A stretch of DNA of 64,000 nt from Cacajao melanocephalus (GCA_963573385.1 CAUYLG010075545.1:22562-86561), one strand, 5' to 3'; shown: positions 24,116 through 37,350, numbered from the stretch's first letter. Notes: generated from the sequence alone by a model not told the origin. Translations and numbers: made by a program.

Positions 24116-25560
24116 GAATGTCTTAGCTTAAAGTGCTCGTACTGGGACAAGAACAAACCACTGAAGTTTACACAAGAATATAAATTCCTGGATATATGTG
24201 GGAGAAATATTTGAAAATCAACAACTTATTTGTATAACTATGAACAATGACAGGAAATATAAAATGGAAAATTATATGCTAGTATATTTAAACAACTAAT
24301 GAGATAACATTTATTGAACATAAATATGATAATTAATTTTATTATTAGTATCTCTAATTATTAAAATCATCTACCAATGTAGTTACATTTTATACCAGAA
24401 ACTGCTGGGTAGGTTCAGAAACTGAGGGCCAGTGAGGTGAGGTTACATTTCCAGGACTTCCTCTGAAGCGTATGTATTTTTCTAATATTATATATTGCTT
24501 CAAAAAATACATATTTTTGGTTGTCATTTTAACTGGCCTGTTAAGAAATCAACTGTGCTACTTTTCTAATTTGAGATATGAAGCTTATATTCTCCAAAAG
24601 AGTACCTGATTTGAAGAATGTGAAAAAGTGTTTGTTTCCCCATGTTGACTCTACAAGAATCAGTAATTTTCTGACAAAAATTCATAGATCTAGCCTGTTA
24701 TAGAGAAAGGTATCACTGACTACCTTGAAATTAAGTTTTGTGAAACAGTTTCCAGTTTTTATAAAGCTTGAGGAGAAAAGAGAAGAAAGAAAAAGAGAGC
24801 TCAAGTCTGTAAATGGCCTATAGTATTTGAACAGCTATGGTTTCAAGGCAATTATATTAAGTACACAATCCTAGTTTTAATGGTGAGGCTTAGAAGATGG
24901 GCAGAGTGCTAAATGTGTAAGTCATTATGAACTTGGCACAGTAGCTCTGTTTATTTTAAACTTTCTTTTGCTGCTTTTGTTGAGGATGTTTACTTAACCA
25001 GGCTCTATTAAACATTCTAAAAACATTATTGCAGACTTTGTCTTTGTGAGCATTTTTAATTGACAAGCCACAGAAGTGATAACTCTTCAGGAATCATAGA
25101 TGAGAACAGATAAGCTAGAGTGGCATGAAGAGGACAGGCAGGTATCTTTTATCTTGGACTAAAAAAACAAAACAAAACAAAACTTTAGTGGAATTGAGTG
25201 TTTCTAAAATGCAAGAACTGGTTTTATTGGGCACTGAAGTCTTGTATTTATCTGAGCAGCAGAACCCGTGTAGGGCACTCTGGAGGGTGCTGCCCTTCAG
25301 TGCTCTGTGACCCTGCTGGACCTGCATGACTAGTACACTTTGGTGTGGAAAAAATTCTCATGCCTCCAAGTCCATACTGAACCTCATCATTTTAAGCAGC
25401 TGATAGGTCCCAAACACCTTACCCCACCATAATGTTACCCAAGCCTAGGAAGGAAGAAAGCTCTTTTATTTGTTTCACAATGCAGAGATAAGGAAATGAG
25501 AAACTACAGAATCATTTGTTAATAATGGCCCATGTGGAATCTCAGTTTACCTTTAGCATA
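24116..25560. other. Unassigned DNA with (CAAAA)n
   Basis: No family recognised except a (CAAAA)n simple repeat at 25161-25183 with four or so units. Overlapping frames on both strands at 25115-25327 run through it and have no domain. Confidence 0.5.
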
Positions 25561-25564
25561 TATG

Positions 25565-25665
25565 ATTATTTCTTTTCCTTCTTTCCTTTTTTCTACCTCT
25601 TCTTCCTCCTTCTTCTCCTTCTTTGATATCATCATCTTCTTCTTTGTCATCTCTATCTTTATTAG
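25565..25665. repeat. Pyrimidine-rich (CTT)-type tract
   Basis: About 100 bp almost purely C and T on the plus strand (ttccttctttccttttttct, then cttcttcctccttcttctcc). On the minus strand it gives an artificial Glu/Lys-rich frame. Such mirror-symmetric tracts can form triplex structure in principle. Confidence 0.85.
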
Positions 25666-26574
25666 TCTTTGGAAGGGTCTTATCGCCATTTTAAATAATT
25701 CCAGTGATATTTCCTGATAAAGATTGTTCATCCACTTACTAATATATTCCAAGTACTTATTGAAACTAATTTGAATCTATTTTGAATTCTTTAAATATCA
25801 AGTTCTTACAAAATACGTTCCTAGTAGAAAGGTGGTAATTTCATTTTAAACAAGGAAACTGAAGTTTTTGTTATTCACTATAATTATTTACTAAGCAATC
25901 TTGAAAGACAGCAAATTGGCAGCAAGGGAAAAAAAACATATGTTTATCTTTACTATTTATATACACGTCAACCTGAAAGATATTTTAGGCTATGGTTTTC
26001 ACGAAAAATATCTGAGCTCTCTTTTTCTTCCTTCTCTTCTCAGTGGTTTGCTGACAAAAACCACGCCAGACACAAATTCATTTTATATAATGTGTGGTCT
26101 TAGAAGGAAGTAATTGTCTTATTTAGTCAAAAATGAGTATCCAAAAATATTTCTACCAAGGTTTAGAGAGGGCAGGATTAATAAATAAAATAATTAACAT
26201 AAGAGAATGAATGTATGCTACATATAACCATACGTTATTTAACAAAAAAATGTATATTTTTAGTGAAATGAATTTTTGAGATCTAAAAACAACATATTGT
26301 TACATAAAGTTGTTCATGTTTACACGCAGTCTCCCGTTTATTACGGCACATCAGCTGCTGCTTATGATAGTGTTTACAATCTAGTATACTTTTTATGCCA
26401 GTGAACATCACTTACTTATGAGAAAAAAAGAAAGTTTAGATACCTATTAGTCACTCAGACTTACAGGAAATCATTTAGCAAATTGCTAGGTTGTTATAAT
26501 ACCAGAATTAATCTGGAAATGCCATTAATTCAGAAACCAGTGAATACAGATTCCAGCACAGGCCCATGAAACTA
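25666..26574. other. No recognised feature
   Basis: AT-rich DNA. I recognise no repeat family or gene on either strand. Confidence 0.5.
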
Positions 26575-26765
26575 AGAACCAGGGCTTCAGAGTCAGCCTT
26601 AGGAGTAAGTTACTTAACTTCTTCTAATCTTATTGTCCCCATCAGTAAAATGGAGATAATAACTGTATTGTACAAAGTTTTCTAGAAAGCTAAAATGAGA
26701 AAATTAACCTCATGACTTTATGTCAGTGCCTAAATGTACTCAACAAATTTTACTTTACTTTAGGA
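26575..26765 (+). repeat. MIR SINE, sense
   Basis: Ordered MIR landmarks: 'gggcttcagagtcagcctta', 'taagttacttaacttcttct', 'cagtaaaatggagataataa', 'aagctaaaatgagaaaatta', and 'gtcagtgcctaaatgtactc'. A near full-length but diverged copy. Confidence 0.75.
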
Positions 26766-26879
26766 AGTAGGAATGCTCTCCACAGGGACAAGAGCCATAT
26801 TTGATCTATATTTATAGCTGTCAGGGAGCTTGGTAGAGTGTTTTCCATGAGTAACTTTTTAATAAAAATCTGTGGAAAT

Positions 26880-26906
26880 AAGGAAGAAAGAAAGAAAAAA
26901 AAAAAG
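26880..26906. repeat. (GAAA)n / A-rich tract
   Basis: 'ggaagaaagaaagaaaaaaa' followed by more A's. A short simple repeat. No SINE body is attached to the left of it that I can recognise. Confidence 0.85.
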
Positions 26907-27719
26907 ACCTGCTTCCAATGCTAAACCAACTCCTGTTCTAATATGAGAGACAGAACTTACATAAGTAAATATTTATATTTGAAATTTGCATGTAAAAGTA
27001 AACACTATCCTCAAGGCATATACCAGCTGCTAAATTAGGCTTAGGAAAGGAGTTTGTAGCTGCCCAAAAGGCATTTGAATAAAAGTATTCTATGGTTCTT
27101 CATAGTGTCCACGAAAACAAGGAAACAATACAAGCAGGTAGGCTCAACAGGAGACCCTTAAAAGGTCTACATGTGCTTAGCTTGGATCAGGCTGAGACTA
27201 TCGAAATTCAGAAGTAGAGGAAGAAAAAACATTAAGTAGGAATCAGTAGAATTGGCGTTAGCCTGGACATGGTGGGTGATTGCAATGGGGAGGGGATGCC
27301 CAGGGTATCTGCCTAGGAAACCATGTTTCAGGGAAAGCAGAATAGATGGGCTAAGGAGAGATCATAATTCCCTTTCCTTCCCCATGTTTAGATTTAGATG
27401 ATGGCAGAACATCTAAGTAAAGATGTTCCATAAACAGAAAGAAATATGTGACTGGATAGAATATGAAAGGTCAGGGCAGGAGAGGAAGTTCTGGAAATTG
27501 TCTGCATAGAGGTGGGTGGTAAATAAAATTGAGGGCTCAAGCATCTTAACTTGCTCAGAGAATGTGGCTTGCAAACCACAGAAGATGATTAAAAACATAC
27601 ACTATTTTAATTACATTTTTTTAAAAAGTTTCTGCATTCTCTCTGGGGGTTAATATACCACCACATTTTACATACTTACTCATTTAGACCTAGGAGAAAC
27701 TTGAGAAAATTCGGATCCA
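26907..27719. other. No recognised feature
   Basis: No repeat, exon or RNA gene recognised. Two overlapping 61-codon minus-strand frames at 27394-27598 have no domain. Confidence 0.5.
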
Positions 27720-27825
27720 ATTTCTTTAGTTTACAGACAGGTAGCAGCCCAAGAGGGTGAAGTGACATGGTCAGGGTTATTGAGCAAATAGATTTCCAGT
27801 TTTTCATTCATTCAGTAAATACAAA
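27720..27825 (-). repeat. MIR-like then L2-like fragment, antisense
   Basis: 'tagtttacagacaggtagca' and 'gaagtgacatggtcagggtt' suggest a weak reversed MIR core. It is followed by 'ttcattcattcagtaaatac', the usual antisense L2 terminus. Both calls are weak. Confidence 0.35.
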
Positions 27826-28639
27826 TATGCAGACATACATGAGTGCAAGTGTGGAATGATTCAGAGTCCTACACTGGCATGCATTTCTATTTACAAATTG
27901 TCAATTCTTTTGTGACTATAACTTAGATTCATGCTTGTGCTAAATTAAAATATGCACACTTTAAATGATTGAAGTGATTTAAATGATTAAAGCCATGTAT
28001 AATACCATAATTGGAAAACCAAATGCTTCCTACAAGCATTAATATGTCCTTTTAATAATAGGCTGATGGTGTTTAAATATATTCACATTTAGAAACATTT
28101 CCTCACTTTAGTAGAAGTCAGTCAGAATAACCAATAGGTAATAATATGGAATATTTTCTAAACTTCAATTTGAAGATACATGAGATTTCTATTTTTTAAA
28201 GTTGGTCCAGACATGTTATATGCTTAACTTAAAATGTCTAATGTGGACACTCTAAACTAGAGAAAAGAGATACTCTTTCCAAATCACCTTTTATATACTT
28301 GGATAATACCAAAGGAAAAGAAAGAAATCTAACAGAAACCAAGCATGGCAATAATCTAGGTTGTCAGCTTTCAGTTGTTTATTTAGAAAATCACTCAGTC
28401 ATTACCTTGATACTGTAACTGCATAGTTTATTCAACTGACAGTAGCCAGAATAAAGCAAATTCATTAAGTTATGAGTTTTGCCTTTGATTTGTGCCTGGT
28501 AATAGTCTTTCAAATGATTATACAGCCTATAATTAAGTCAAATGACAGAAAATTGATTACCTTCCAAGCAAGTGCAGTCTATCTTTAATCATCTTTCTTG
28601 GAAAGTTCTCTCATGTAATAATGTTTTCCTAAAACTTCA
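27826..28639. other. No recognised feature
   Basis: AT-rich DNA. A nearly repeated 'ttaaatgattgaagtgattt' and 'aaatgattaaagcc' occurs at about 27961-27995. Nothing else recognised. Confidence 0.5.
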
Positions 28640-28860
28640 ACATACATACTGGTTTCTATTCTACCCCTAGGGATCATGCAAAGCAATCATAATAGCTCCT
28701 TTGGCCTGGAAATCTTTTCAATATTTGAAGAAAGCTACCAGGTTTCTTCTGAGTTCACTTGTACCCTAGTCATTCTTCCTTCTGAATTGTACTAAGTCCC
28801 TTGCTCTACTGGATTTTCTCCACATAATTTGTTCCTTTCCACTTAGGACTTTCTTTAATA
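28640..28860 (-). repeat. CR1/L3 LINE 3' fossil, antisense
   Basis: 'atagctcctttggcctggaa', 'tttcaatatttgaagaaagc' and 'taccaggtttcttctgagtt' match the reversed CR1/L3 3' region as I recall it (a caaatatttgaag and a ctgtcatgtttcccctgag block). Diverged. Confidence 0.5.
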
Positions 28861-28884
28861 TGGTACAACATTGCCAAGTAGAGA

Positions 28885-29110
28885 GAAAATCAGCTCATTA
28901 GCTCAGGAGTCAGACAGATTGAATCTCTGCTTCATCACTAACAGGATGTTTAATCCTATATAATTTATTCAACCTTGTTAAACCTCAGTTTTCTTCTATG
29001 TAAAATTAGAAATGAGAATAATAACCTCAGAGTTATTTGCGATGACTAAATGAGATCATACATGGTTCAGGGCCTGGTCTAGCTCTCATCCTAATAGGTG
29101 TTAGATCTTT
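28885..29110 (+). repeat. MIR SINE, sense
   Basis: Near full length: 'gctcaggagtcagacagatt', 'gaatctctgcttcatcacta', 'aaacctcagttttcttctat', 'aatgagaataataacctcag', 'gactaaatgagatcatacat', 'cagggcctggtctagctctc'. The order fits the MIR consensus throughout. Confidence 0.85.
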
Positions 29111-30184
29111 GCAGATAAAAAGGGAGTCCCATCATCTTGTAGATTCAGGTATAATTTATTATCTGGAAGTCAAGGAGAACTGAAAGTTCATTTAAACATT
29201 TGCATGTTTCACATATGCTCACACACATAACTCCTTAATAAAGAGATCAACAGTGTGATATCACAAAATACTTTATGGCATATCTTTGGTAATGTACATG
29301 GAAGAAGATGAAAAAGGAAAATAATACATTTGGCAAAGAGTAGTTTAGACCAGTAAATAGAAACTAGTGTAGGTCATGTTGCACTCACATTTTCTTACGT
29401 TACCATTTAACCTAGTTAGAAATTGTATTTAACTTCCTATTTTAATCTATTTTATTTTAAAGGTTTTACAAATGCCACATCTGCCTTGTGTATGTAGTTC
29501 CTTACTAGACAACAGATTTTTCAAGAAAGAAGTATAAGAATAAGCAAACCAAGCCCCTTAAAATATTATCCAAGAGTGTGGGATGTTTCTCTTTTAAAAA
29601 AGTTAACTTCTATAAGACAATGAAAGCTATTGGGTTAGCTTTATATTTCTCATAGGATTACCCTAACTCCCTATCTTCTACCTTACTAAATTATCCTAAC
29701 CCCCAAATATAGTAGTTTTAGTTTACTGCTTTGAAAGTGGCAATCACTGCTTTCAAAAGACACACACATACCCATACAAACTAAATCTTACAGTATAGAG
29801 GCATTGCTAAAACTGTCCCTAGGTCTTAGTGTTCCATAATTCTTAGTAACTCAGCCTGCTAAGTATCTGCCTGTAAGAAGATGCTATATTTTTTCTCCAG
29901 AGAGCAAATAGGAAACATCCCTTCAGCTGGACTTGTATTTTTGGTTAACACCTGCTCAGTCTCCTAATAACAGAGACAAGAATTAAATAGTCCTGCCCTG
30001 TAGAATGGCTAGCCCAGTCTTTCTTTAAAAATCCTCAAGATTCATTCTTCATTAAGCAGGTTCCAATTACCTGCCAGTGTAACCGATAACTGTGTTTGTG
30101 TGCGTGTTTCCCTTTTCTACTTTATGTACTTCTATCAGAATATACACATAACTTAAAAGATCTGTATTCTTAGCTATCTTCCTT
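29111..30184. other. No recognised feature
   Basis: No family recognised. A small hairpin-capable segment at 29731-29758 pairs TTTGAAAG with CTTTCAAA. Otherwise AT-rich DNA. Confidence 0.5.
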
Positions 30185-30262
30185 TGGGGCCATAAGCTTT
30201 TTGAGGGCAGGAAAGATGTCCTAGTCACCCCACAGTTCAGGAACAATACCTACCTCAACAGC
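30185..30262 (+). repeat. L2 LINE 3' fragment, sense
   Basis: 'gccataagctttttgagggc' then 'aggaaagatgtcctagtcac' and 'acagttcaggaacaatacct' parallel the L2 end (tgagctccttgagggcaggg, then cctagcacagtgcctggc). Confidence 0.5.
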
Positions 30263-30314
30263 TTTTCTCCTCTCCAGTGAATCTCTTTGGTTATTTATTA
30301 ATACAAAATTATGC

Positions 30315-30475
30315 AGTGTAGATTGTGACTGGAATTCAGAAGCCCCAGGTTCCAGTCCTGGTTCTGGCTCTCAGTTATTAACTGGTATCTTAGAGAAAGT
30401 TAATTAGCTAATATTAGGAGATTGAGCTAAGTCATGATTAATATTTTCTTGGATCTAAAATTCTGATTCTTAAGA
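30315..30475 (+). repeat. MIR-like SINE, sense
   Basis: 'ctggaattcagaagccccag' and 'gttccagtcctggttctggc' followed by 'gaaagttaattagcta' resemble the MIR 5' half and core. The 3' half is not recognisable. Confidence 0.45.
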
Positions 30476-32314
30476 CTCAAGCATTCATGATATACTTAAT
30501 AATGTAGTGGGCATAATAAAATATTTTTTAAAGTATACTAGTATACCATCCTAACCAAAAAGATAAAATGAGATTGGGTCATTGGTATTGGAGAACATGA
30601 AGTTACCACGCAGACAAACACGAAATGAGTTCTGGTTAATGTCTTCTCTCAGATTTAAAGTACAGATTCATACTGTCTGGTATGATTTACTATGCTTAAT
30701 GGAAATGTCATTAAATGTGTCCAAGAAGAGTCAACGTCCTTCCAAAATTGTCTAAATTGCTCTCAGAATATCTTCCGTCCTGGGAGCATCTGGCTCAATT
30801 GTCCATGGGTTATATGTGGATGTATCATTCCCGAATCACTGGCACCAGTGCTTAATGCCAAACAAAACTCCTAAACTTCAAACTATTAGTGTTGAGCAAG
30901 ATATTTCGCAACACTGGGAGTTCTGAAAGTACATCATATTTTGGCTCAGATACCTAGGGGAAACAACAGGTTTTTAGGATTAAATTGAATTTTGAGCATC
31001 ATTATCTCTCCCATAGAGGCCAGACACACTTTATGAGGAAAAAGCACATCACGCTGTCTTCAAGGATACATTTATATGTGAAGGTAATAGACCAGCCTTC
31101 TTCTGTTTATGTCAGTTGGTCAATGTGCTGAAGAATGTTGCTGAACACGCAAATGAGCTCAGCAATCTAGTAGTGCTCGGTCCTACCTCTTGTTCTCATG
31201 AAACAAAACCACTCTGTAAATGCTGATGAAGATTTTGCATTTTGAAGTAAAAATGTATAGGCTTCTACTAATAATATCTTTAAAATCTTTAAAATTTGGT
31301 AAGTTAAGCTGATATGAAGTAGAAAGACATAGAGACTGACAGATTTTGCTTATGTAAGGTTTCCTAAATATTTATGAGTTTTAGCAGGGACTCCCTTCAG
31401 GTTCAAGCATCAGTTTTATTCCTTTACAATTATGAGAGTGAAAAATTACTTGGCCTGACCAAGCTCATAAGACAATAATTTGTAGATCAGATGATAGCTA
31501 TTAATTTTGCATGGGAGATAAATTGCACCTCTCTACCCATTTTCTGAAGGGCAGAGCACTCCAGAGACCAAACAACCAACCAAAACCCTGTGGAGTGAAC
31601 TATAAAGGAGAAATTCAGCATGGCAAAAAGAGATTTACATCAAATTAACATATCTTGAGATGCTTTCTTCTTCCCTGCAGGGGTATTTCTGTCTAGACAC
31701 CTAGTACTAGTCATTAGAATCAGTGCACTTCACCCTAAAAGGGGCTGACAATACATACTAATTTGCAGCCTCTCACTTTGCTTTTTCTACAGCTGTGGTT
31801 CTCTCTGCACATGCTCCCTATAGGAAATTACATCACATCTCCTGTCATATCAGAATCTTGTCTCTTGTAGCCGTAAAGCTTCAGGAAACATTTTAGTGTC
31901 TTGCCATCAGATTATAATGTGTTGGATTGATTATTTTGATGGATCCTGCTCTCATCTCATTGCTTAGTGGATATTTTAAATTTAAATTTCATTTCCAAAA
32001 TCATTGTATTTGGATGCAATGGGGAGGGAGGGATTACAAACGTGAAGAGAAGAAACTTACACTCTTACCGTTATGTTTGTCCCTTGGAAATGCTCCTAGG
32101 TTCCTAGAATTCCTTCAAGAATTATAATTTTTAGTTCAAAAATTATATGTGGTCAGCTAAAATTGGATGACTTTGGCTGAGTATTCAGGTTTCTTACATA
32201 TATATTACAGACCTCCTATAGTTTTTTTTTCAAATTCTATTTATATTTGCATTATAGGCAATCTGTTCACATATCAGTGTCTGAAGAGAGACATCAATCA
32301 GAAATCCAAGAACT
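30476..32314. other. No recognised feature
   Basis: 1.8 kb without a recognisable repeat, exon or RNA gene. The low repeat content makes it one of the more unique-looking parts of the window. Confidence 0.5.
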
Positions 32315-32445
32315 TCCCATTAGCTTTTATCGGGCATCTAGCCAAAAGTCTTGCTGGGTCCTGGAAGTAGAAATCAAACATAATTTCTGTTTTCAAAAAT
32401 TCAGAATCTATCAGAAAAACAGATATGATATGAGTAACACTGTGT
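32315..32445 (-). repeat. Possible L2 LINE fragment, antisense
   Basis: 'gggcatctagccaaaagtct' then 'tttctgttttcaaaaattca' and 'gaatctatcagaaaaacaga' vaguely follow the antisense L2 order (ccaggcactgtgctagg, then ccctcaaggagctcacagtc, tag..gagacaga). Low certainty. Confidence 0.3.
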
Positions 32446-32475
32446 AATCACACAATGGGATGTATGCTTTAAACT

Positions 32476-33090
<615 letters not shown>

Positions 33091-33429
33091 GCAGCATATG
33101 GTAAGTTCTGAGGGAGAAAAGGCGAGGAAAAGTTAAATTTTCTCTGGACTATCAGGAAAATTGAACAGAATAGTTGACATTGGAATTTGGTCTATAAAGA
33201 TAAAGAGGATTTTATTAGGTAAAGTGGTAATAGATTTTGACCAGATTTTGAACCTCTATATTAAATTTGTATTTTGTGTTTTAAGCTATGGCTTAGCTTA
33301 GAGTTTTGCTTTCAAAACATAAATGTTGGCAGGATAGAAATGCATTGGAATACGGAAAGAATATAACCTAATAGACCAGTTATATGGCTTTGCAGAGTAT
33401 GGGAGATGGATTTAAATATCTTCCATATG

Positions 33430-34030
33430 CTTACGGCTCCCCAATTTTACTCCTCAACCCACATCTCTCTCCTAAATTCCAGACTTGACAATTGTATACT
33501 TGACTTCTCACTCAGGTACCAAATAGGCAATTCTAACATGAAATAACGAAAACTAAACTTCCAATTTTCCACTAAGGCCTCTGTGTTGTATGCACAGCCT
33601 TCCCTATCTCAGTTGATGGCCACTCTCCTTTGCATATAGTGGCCCAGATTGAAGATTTCTTTTTCTGTTCCTTTCTCATAACCAACGCCTCAAGAAATCC
33701 TGTTGACTTTACCTTCCAAACATTCCAAATCTGACCACTTCTATTTCTACTGCAACGACCCTGGTCTGAGCCAGCATGATCCCTCACTGCATTATTACAA
33801 TGGGCTTCTACCTTGTCTCCTTGCTCATACCCTTTTCCCCCAGATTATATTTTCAGTACAGAAGCCAGACGTGATTGCATGTTTGAAATTGGAGTCAGGT
33901 TATCTCCTGAGGCCATACAAGGGCTCCCCATTCCACTCAGTCAGTGGCAAAGTGCCTGTGTGGCAGATTAGATTCTTCCCAACTCATCATTCCCTCTATG
34001 GTATAGAATTATGCACTCATGACTTTTGCA
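33430..34030 (+). repeat. L2 LINE 3' region, sense
   Basis: One of the best L2 copies here. Ordered blocks: 'acatctctctcctaaattcc', 'gacttctcactcaggtacca', 'aaacattccaaatctgacca', 'cttctatttctactgcaacg', 'accctggtctgagccagcat', 'atgggcttctaccttgtctc', 'gccatacaagggctccccat'. They follow the recalled L2 consensus (cacttctctccatctccact, accctagtccaagccaccat, ccttgctcccaatggct..). The 113-codon frame at 33703-34044 lies in this fossil and is not a gene. Confidence 0.75.
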
Positions 34031-35066
34031 ATGTGAATTTCTAGTATTTCTTACAAAAGCAAACAGACTATACAACCCTGCCACATTAACTATGAGCATG
34101 AGCAAATGTCTTTCTTTGGCCAGTGGAATGAGTGGAAATGACCCTGGCTTAGGATGTTGGCACAGGCTAATCCCTCTGCCTCAGACCACTTCTCCTTTAG
34201 TTATCTACATTGCTCACTCCCTCATTTTCTTTTCTTCCAGTTATATGTTACCTTCTCAGTAAGACATATTCTCACAGACCATTTAAAACTGTACAGGCAA
34301 ATCATGACACATATACAGTTGAGAATAGCAGAATTAGAAAGGAATTTAGAAGGCCACCAGTTCAGTGGCTTTCCAATGAGGTGCCTAGGCAATGAAATAA
34401 TCTGTAGAGTTTCTTTGTAGAGTAAACGTGTGGAGTTATGCTACAGTGGGATTCCTGACACATGTGCATGCATACACACACACAATCCACACAAGCAGAC
34501 CCAATGACTATCTGTGTCTGAGTAAGTTTATGAAAGGGATTTGAGCAAGGGATTTTAAAGGTTAAAATAATTCTGAAAGTTATGAATTTGAATTTTGATT
34601 TCTTCTTTGGAGTTAGGCAGAAGATGAAGTCTCATTGAGTTATGTGGCTTACGTCTGGTCCTACAGTTAGTTAGTAGCAGAGGTGGACTTGCTGTTCGTG
34701 TGAGTGCACAATCTCTGCCATTTACTCTCTTATTTACATGAAAGACAAAGGACATGAGTTCTGAATGAATGAACTGTCGTATGTTCTCCATAACTCTCTT
34801 CATCAATGTCGTTTTAATAAGAAGGTAATTACATATAAGGACTTACTTAAATAAATTGTATTATTTCAGTGATTCTTTACTAAGTTGTTCAAAGTATTTT
34901 GTAGGTAAATCTATTTCTCTACATTCCTTAAAACTAATGAGATAGTCTTCTATCTTAAAGCAACTTTTCTATGAAGTTGTTCCTGAAATGGAAGCTATAT
35001 TGACTGAACAGATTAATTCATTTCTTCCTCTATCACTTTTTCTTTTGTTTTATATTATGTTCTTCC
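34031..35066. other. Mostly unassigned DNA
   Basis: A short CA-rich run at 34469-34483 (catacacacacacacaatcc). 'gaattagaaaggaatttaga' and 'aggccaccag' near 34329 faintly recall an old LINE/SINE motif. Nothing else recognised. Confidence 0.45.
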
Positions 35067-35097
35067 TTGGAATACAGAAAAGTATTCTGTATTCCAA
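35067..35097. repeat. 13-bp perfect inverted repeat
   Basis: TTGGAATACAGAA at 35067-35079 is an exact reverse complement of TTCTGTATTCCAA at 35085-35097, with the 5-nt loop AAGTA between. A compact hairpin in otherwise unique-looking DNA. No poly-U terminator or RNA-gene context is seen. Confidence 0.9.
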
Positions 35098-35789
35098 CCA
35101 CTATATGTGGTTATACATAAGCATCTAGTAAAAGAGCAAGATTTCAGAGAACCGCTAAGCAGAAAAGCATAATCTCCCAACTCTGCCCCTACTGTGTATG
35201 TTTTCAAGGAGGATGGCTAGGGAGGACAGGAGAGGACTCTGGTGGTGGAATTTGACAGGACTGGTAAAACAGGAAGTGACCAGAAAGCAAATGACTTTTG
35301 TCATTTGGATAAATTCTTTCAGATATGACTAGGTTGAAAGGAATTCTCTTTATACCCCAAACCAAGATTATCTATAAAACCACTCTAATTGAAATAATGC
35401 AAAAAGAAGGTCTTTTGATAAAACATTCTATAGAGAGAACCCAAAAAGAATCCCACCTACCTAACTTTGCACAAACATGTGCATAAGTAAGTAGGGAAAG
35501 ACACAGCCAGAACTATATGCAAATAATTAATTTTGCCTAACATGGGCCATATTTGGACACAGAAACATTTGTGGACATCAGCCTGTAAGTCTTATGAGAG
35601 AGTTCACAGTCTGAATTGAATGGTCTGGCTCATTGTTGGGGAGCGATGGCAGAGGACACAGGAGATATCAGTACATTACGTGAATCCTGGAGAATCACAG
35701 AAGAAATGGAAGGAAGTGATTTCCTTTAGCTATAAAATAAAAGGGAGATTTTCTCAATAGCAAGGGAAGTTCTATTACTCTTGTGATAC
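35098..35789. other. No recognised feature
   Basis: No repeat family, exon or RNA gene recognised on either strand. Confidence 0.5.
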
Positions 35790-35960
35790 CTGTTCATTCA
35801 CTCTTCCCTTCATCAAACAGTTGTTAAAAACCCACATTGTTCTTGATGCTGTAATAGGTAGTCAGTGGAACAAAGAATAAAACACAGACCCCGCTCCTTG
35901 GTTGCTTTTGGTCTACTTGCATTTATGACATAAATTAACCTATTTAAGGAACTCTGTATT
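35790..35960 (-). repeat. L2 LINE 3' fragment, antisense
   Basis: 'cctgttcattcactcttccc', 'attgttcttgatgctgtaat', 'gtcagtggaacaaagaataa' and 'aacacagaccccgctccttg' follow the antisense L2 terminus (ttcattcattcaacaaat, cactgttctaggcactgg, cagtgaacaaaacagac, ccctgccctcatgg). Confidence 0.6.
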
Positions 35961-36014
35961 TCAATCTACAATAGGAAGTTTTTTACTGACCTTATAAACC
36001 CCTTATTAATAAAG

Positions 36015-36046
36015 CAAACACACATACACGCATGCGCGCACACAGA
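36015..36046. repeat. (CA)n-type repeat with CG steps
   Basis: 'caaacacacatacacgcatg' followed by 'cgcgcacacag'. A short imperfect alternating purine-pyrimidine tract. Confidence 0.85.
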
Positions 36047-36339
36047 AAACTTCTGTTACATTAAGGGAGAATTTTGCGGGACAGCAGGTCCTCCAATCAG
36101 CACTTTCACTTGAGATTCAGGGGCCCAAACATGATGGAAAAAGTAAGTACCAGTGCTTGAAATGGGTACCTAAGCAAAATTGCGTAGGACGTATTTTATC
36201 TGTTACTTAATATAAATAAGACCTATTTATTTACCTCTTCATCAAACTTTGTAGCCAGATGTACCTTAGTTTGGAATAATGATGTTTTCAACTGTTGCAT
36301 GACTTCTTTGTATTAAGCAAAACACATTTTGAGTTTAGA

Positions 36340-36435
36340 CCATGTTGTAATATTTATTGATTTCCTAGTTTGTGCAAAGCACTCTTCTTAGTTTTTTATA
36401 TGTATCAACTCATATAAGTCTAGTAACATTATGTG
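36340..36435 (-). repeat. MIR/L2-type fragment, antisense
   Basis: 'taatatttattgatttccta', 'gtttgtgcaaagcactcttc' and 'atgtatcaactcatataagt' resemble the shared antisense MIR/L2 tail (atttattgagcacctac, tgtgccaggcactgttct, atgtattaactcatttaatc). Confidence 0.5.
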
Positions 36436-37297
36436 TATATCTTTGCATATTTATCCTGGATGATGAATCAAAAATAAATTACATTAAACTTATTATCAAA
36501 TAATTTTATTTGGGTTAGGCTTGCCTTCTCTCAATTTGTAATATTGTGTATGTACTCACAAAGTTTAGAAGAACCTAAATGTCTGATGCTAAAATTCTGG
36601 TTTTAAGGGTGAATTTTATGATATATAATTGTTTGAATCTTTAAAATATGAAAATTAGTGTTTTGATTAAGGGCACAAAATTAACACAGTATGGCAAAAG
36701 CATTCTATCTGAATACAAGTAAAGCTGATACAGGACTAAAAATGACTTAGAGGAACCCTATGGGATATACGATATTGTTGGAAAATGTTTGATTTTTTTT
36801 AAAGTAATTTTAAAGCCACTGCACTGGATAAACTATTGGTATTATTTCTTAACATACACATTTCATTTCTACAGCTAATTACACATTCCAAGCATCTGTT
36901 AAAGCTCAAATGCTGCTCTAGCTTCCTGTAATAGAGTTAAGGATTACTTGCTTCTATATGGTTCATTTATGTCTGTGGTATGTGATAAAGGTGGTGATTT
37001 CTTGACGCAGTGATATAGATGAGTTTCCCCATTAAAAGCTCTATGGGCAGGAAAAGGGACCCTTATAAATCACTGTGTGGTCTTGTACATTATGCAGTGT
37101 TATGAGATATTTTCCTCCTCAGTTTGGATCGGAATAACAATCACACATGAAATTGCCAAGAGCATTCAAAAAGAACGCAAAATCAACCAAAACAAACATA
37201 ATAAAGTCTAATATTATTTTAAGAAAAAAGTCCTGAAAAATGCTTGACCCAAATGAAATACTTTCAAGGGTATTGCTAAGAACATCCAAATGGGAAT
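36436..37297. other. No recognised feature
   Basis: AT-rich DNA without a recognisable repeat or gene. Confidence 0.5.
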
Positions 37298-37350
37298 AGG
37301 GGTGTGTGTGTGTGTATGTATGTGTGCATGTGAATATATATATATATTCC
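37298..37350. repeat. (GT)n/(AT)n compound microsatellite
   Basis: 'aggggtgtgtgtgtgtgtat' then 'gtatgtgtgcatgtgaatat' and an ATATATATATAT run. Compound dinucleotide repeat. Confidence 0.9.

Noticed and set aside
25519..25752. Glu/Lys-rich coiled-coil-like frame (minus)
   Set aside because: It is the translation of the CTT/CCT pyrimidine tract, a composition artefact.
33703..34044. 113-codon frame that might be a gene
   Set aside because: It lies inside the sense L2 3' region and translates non-coding L2 sequence.
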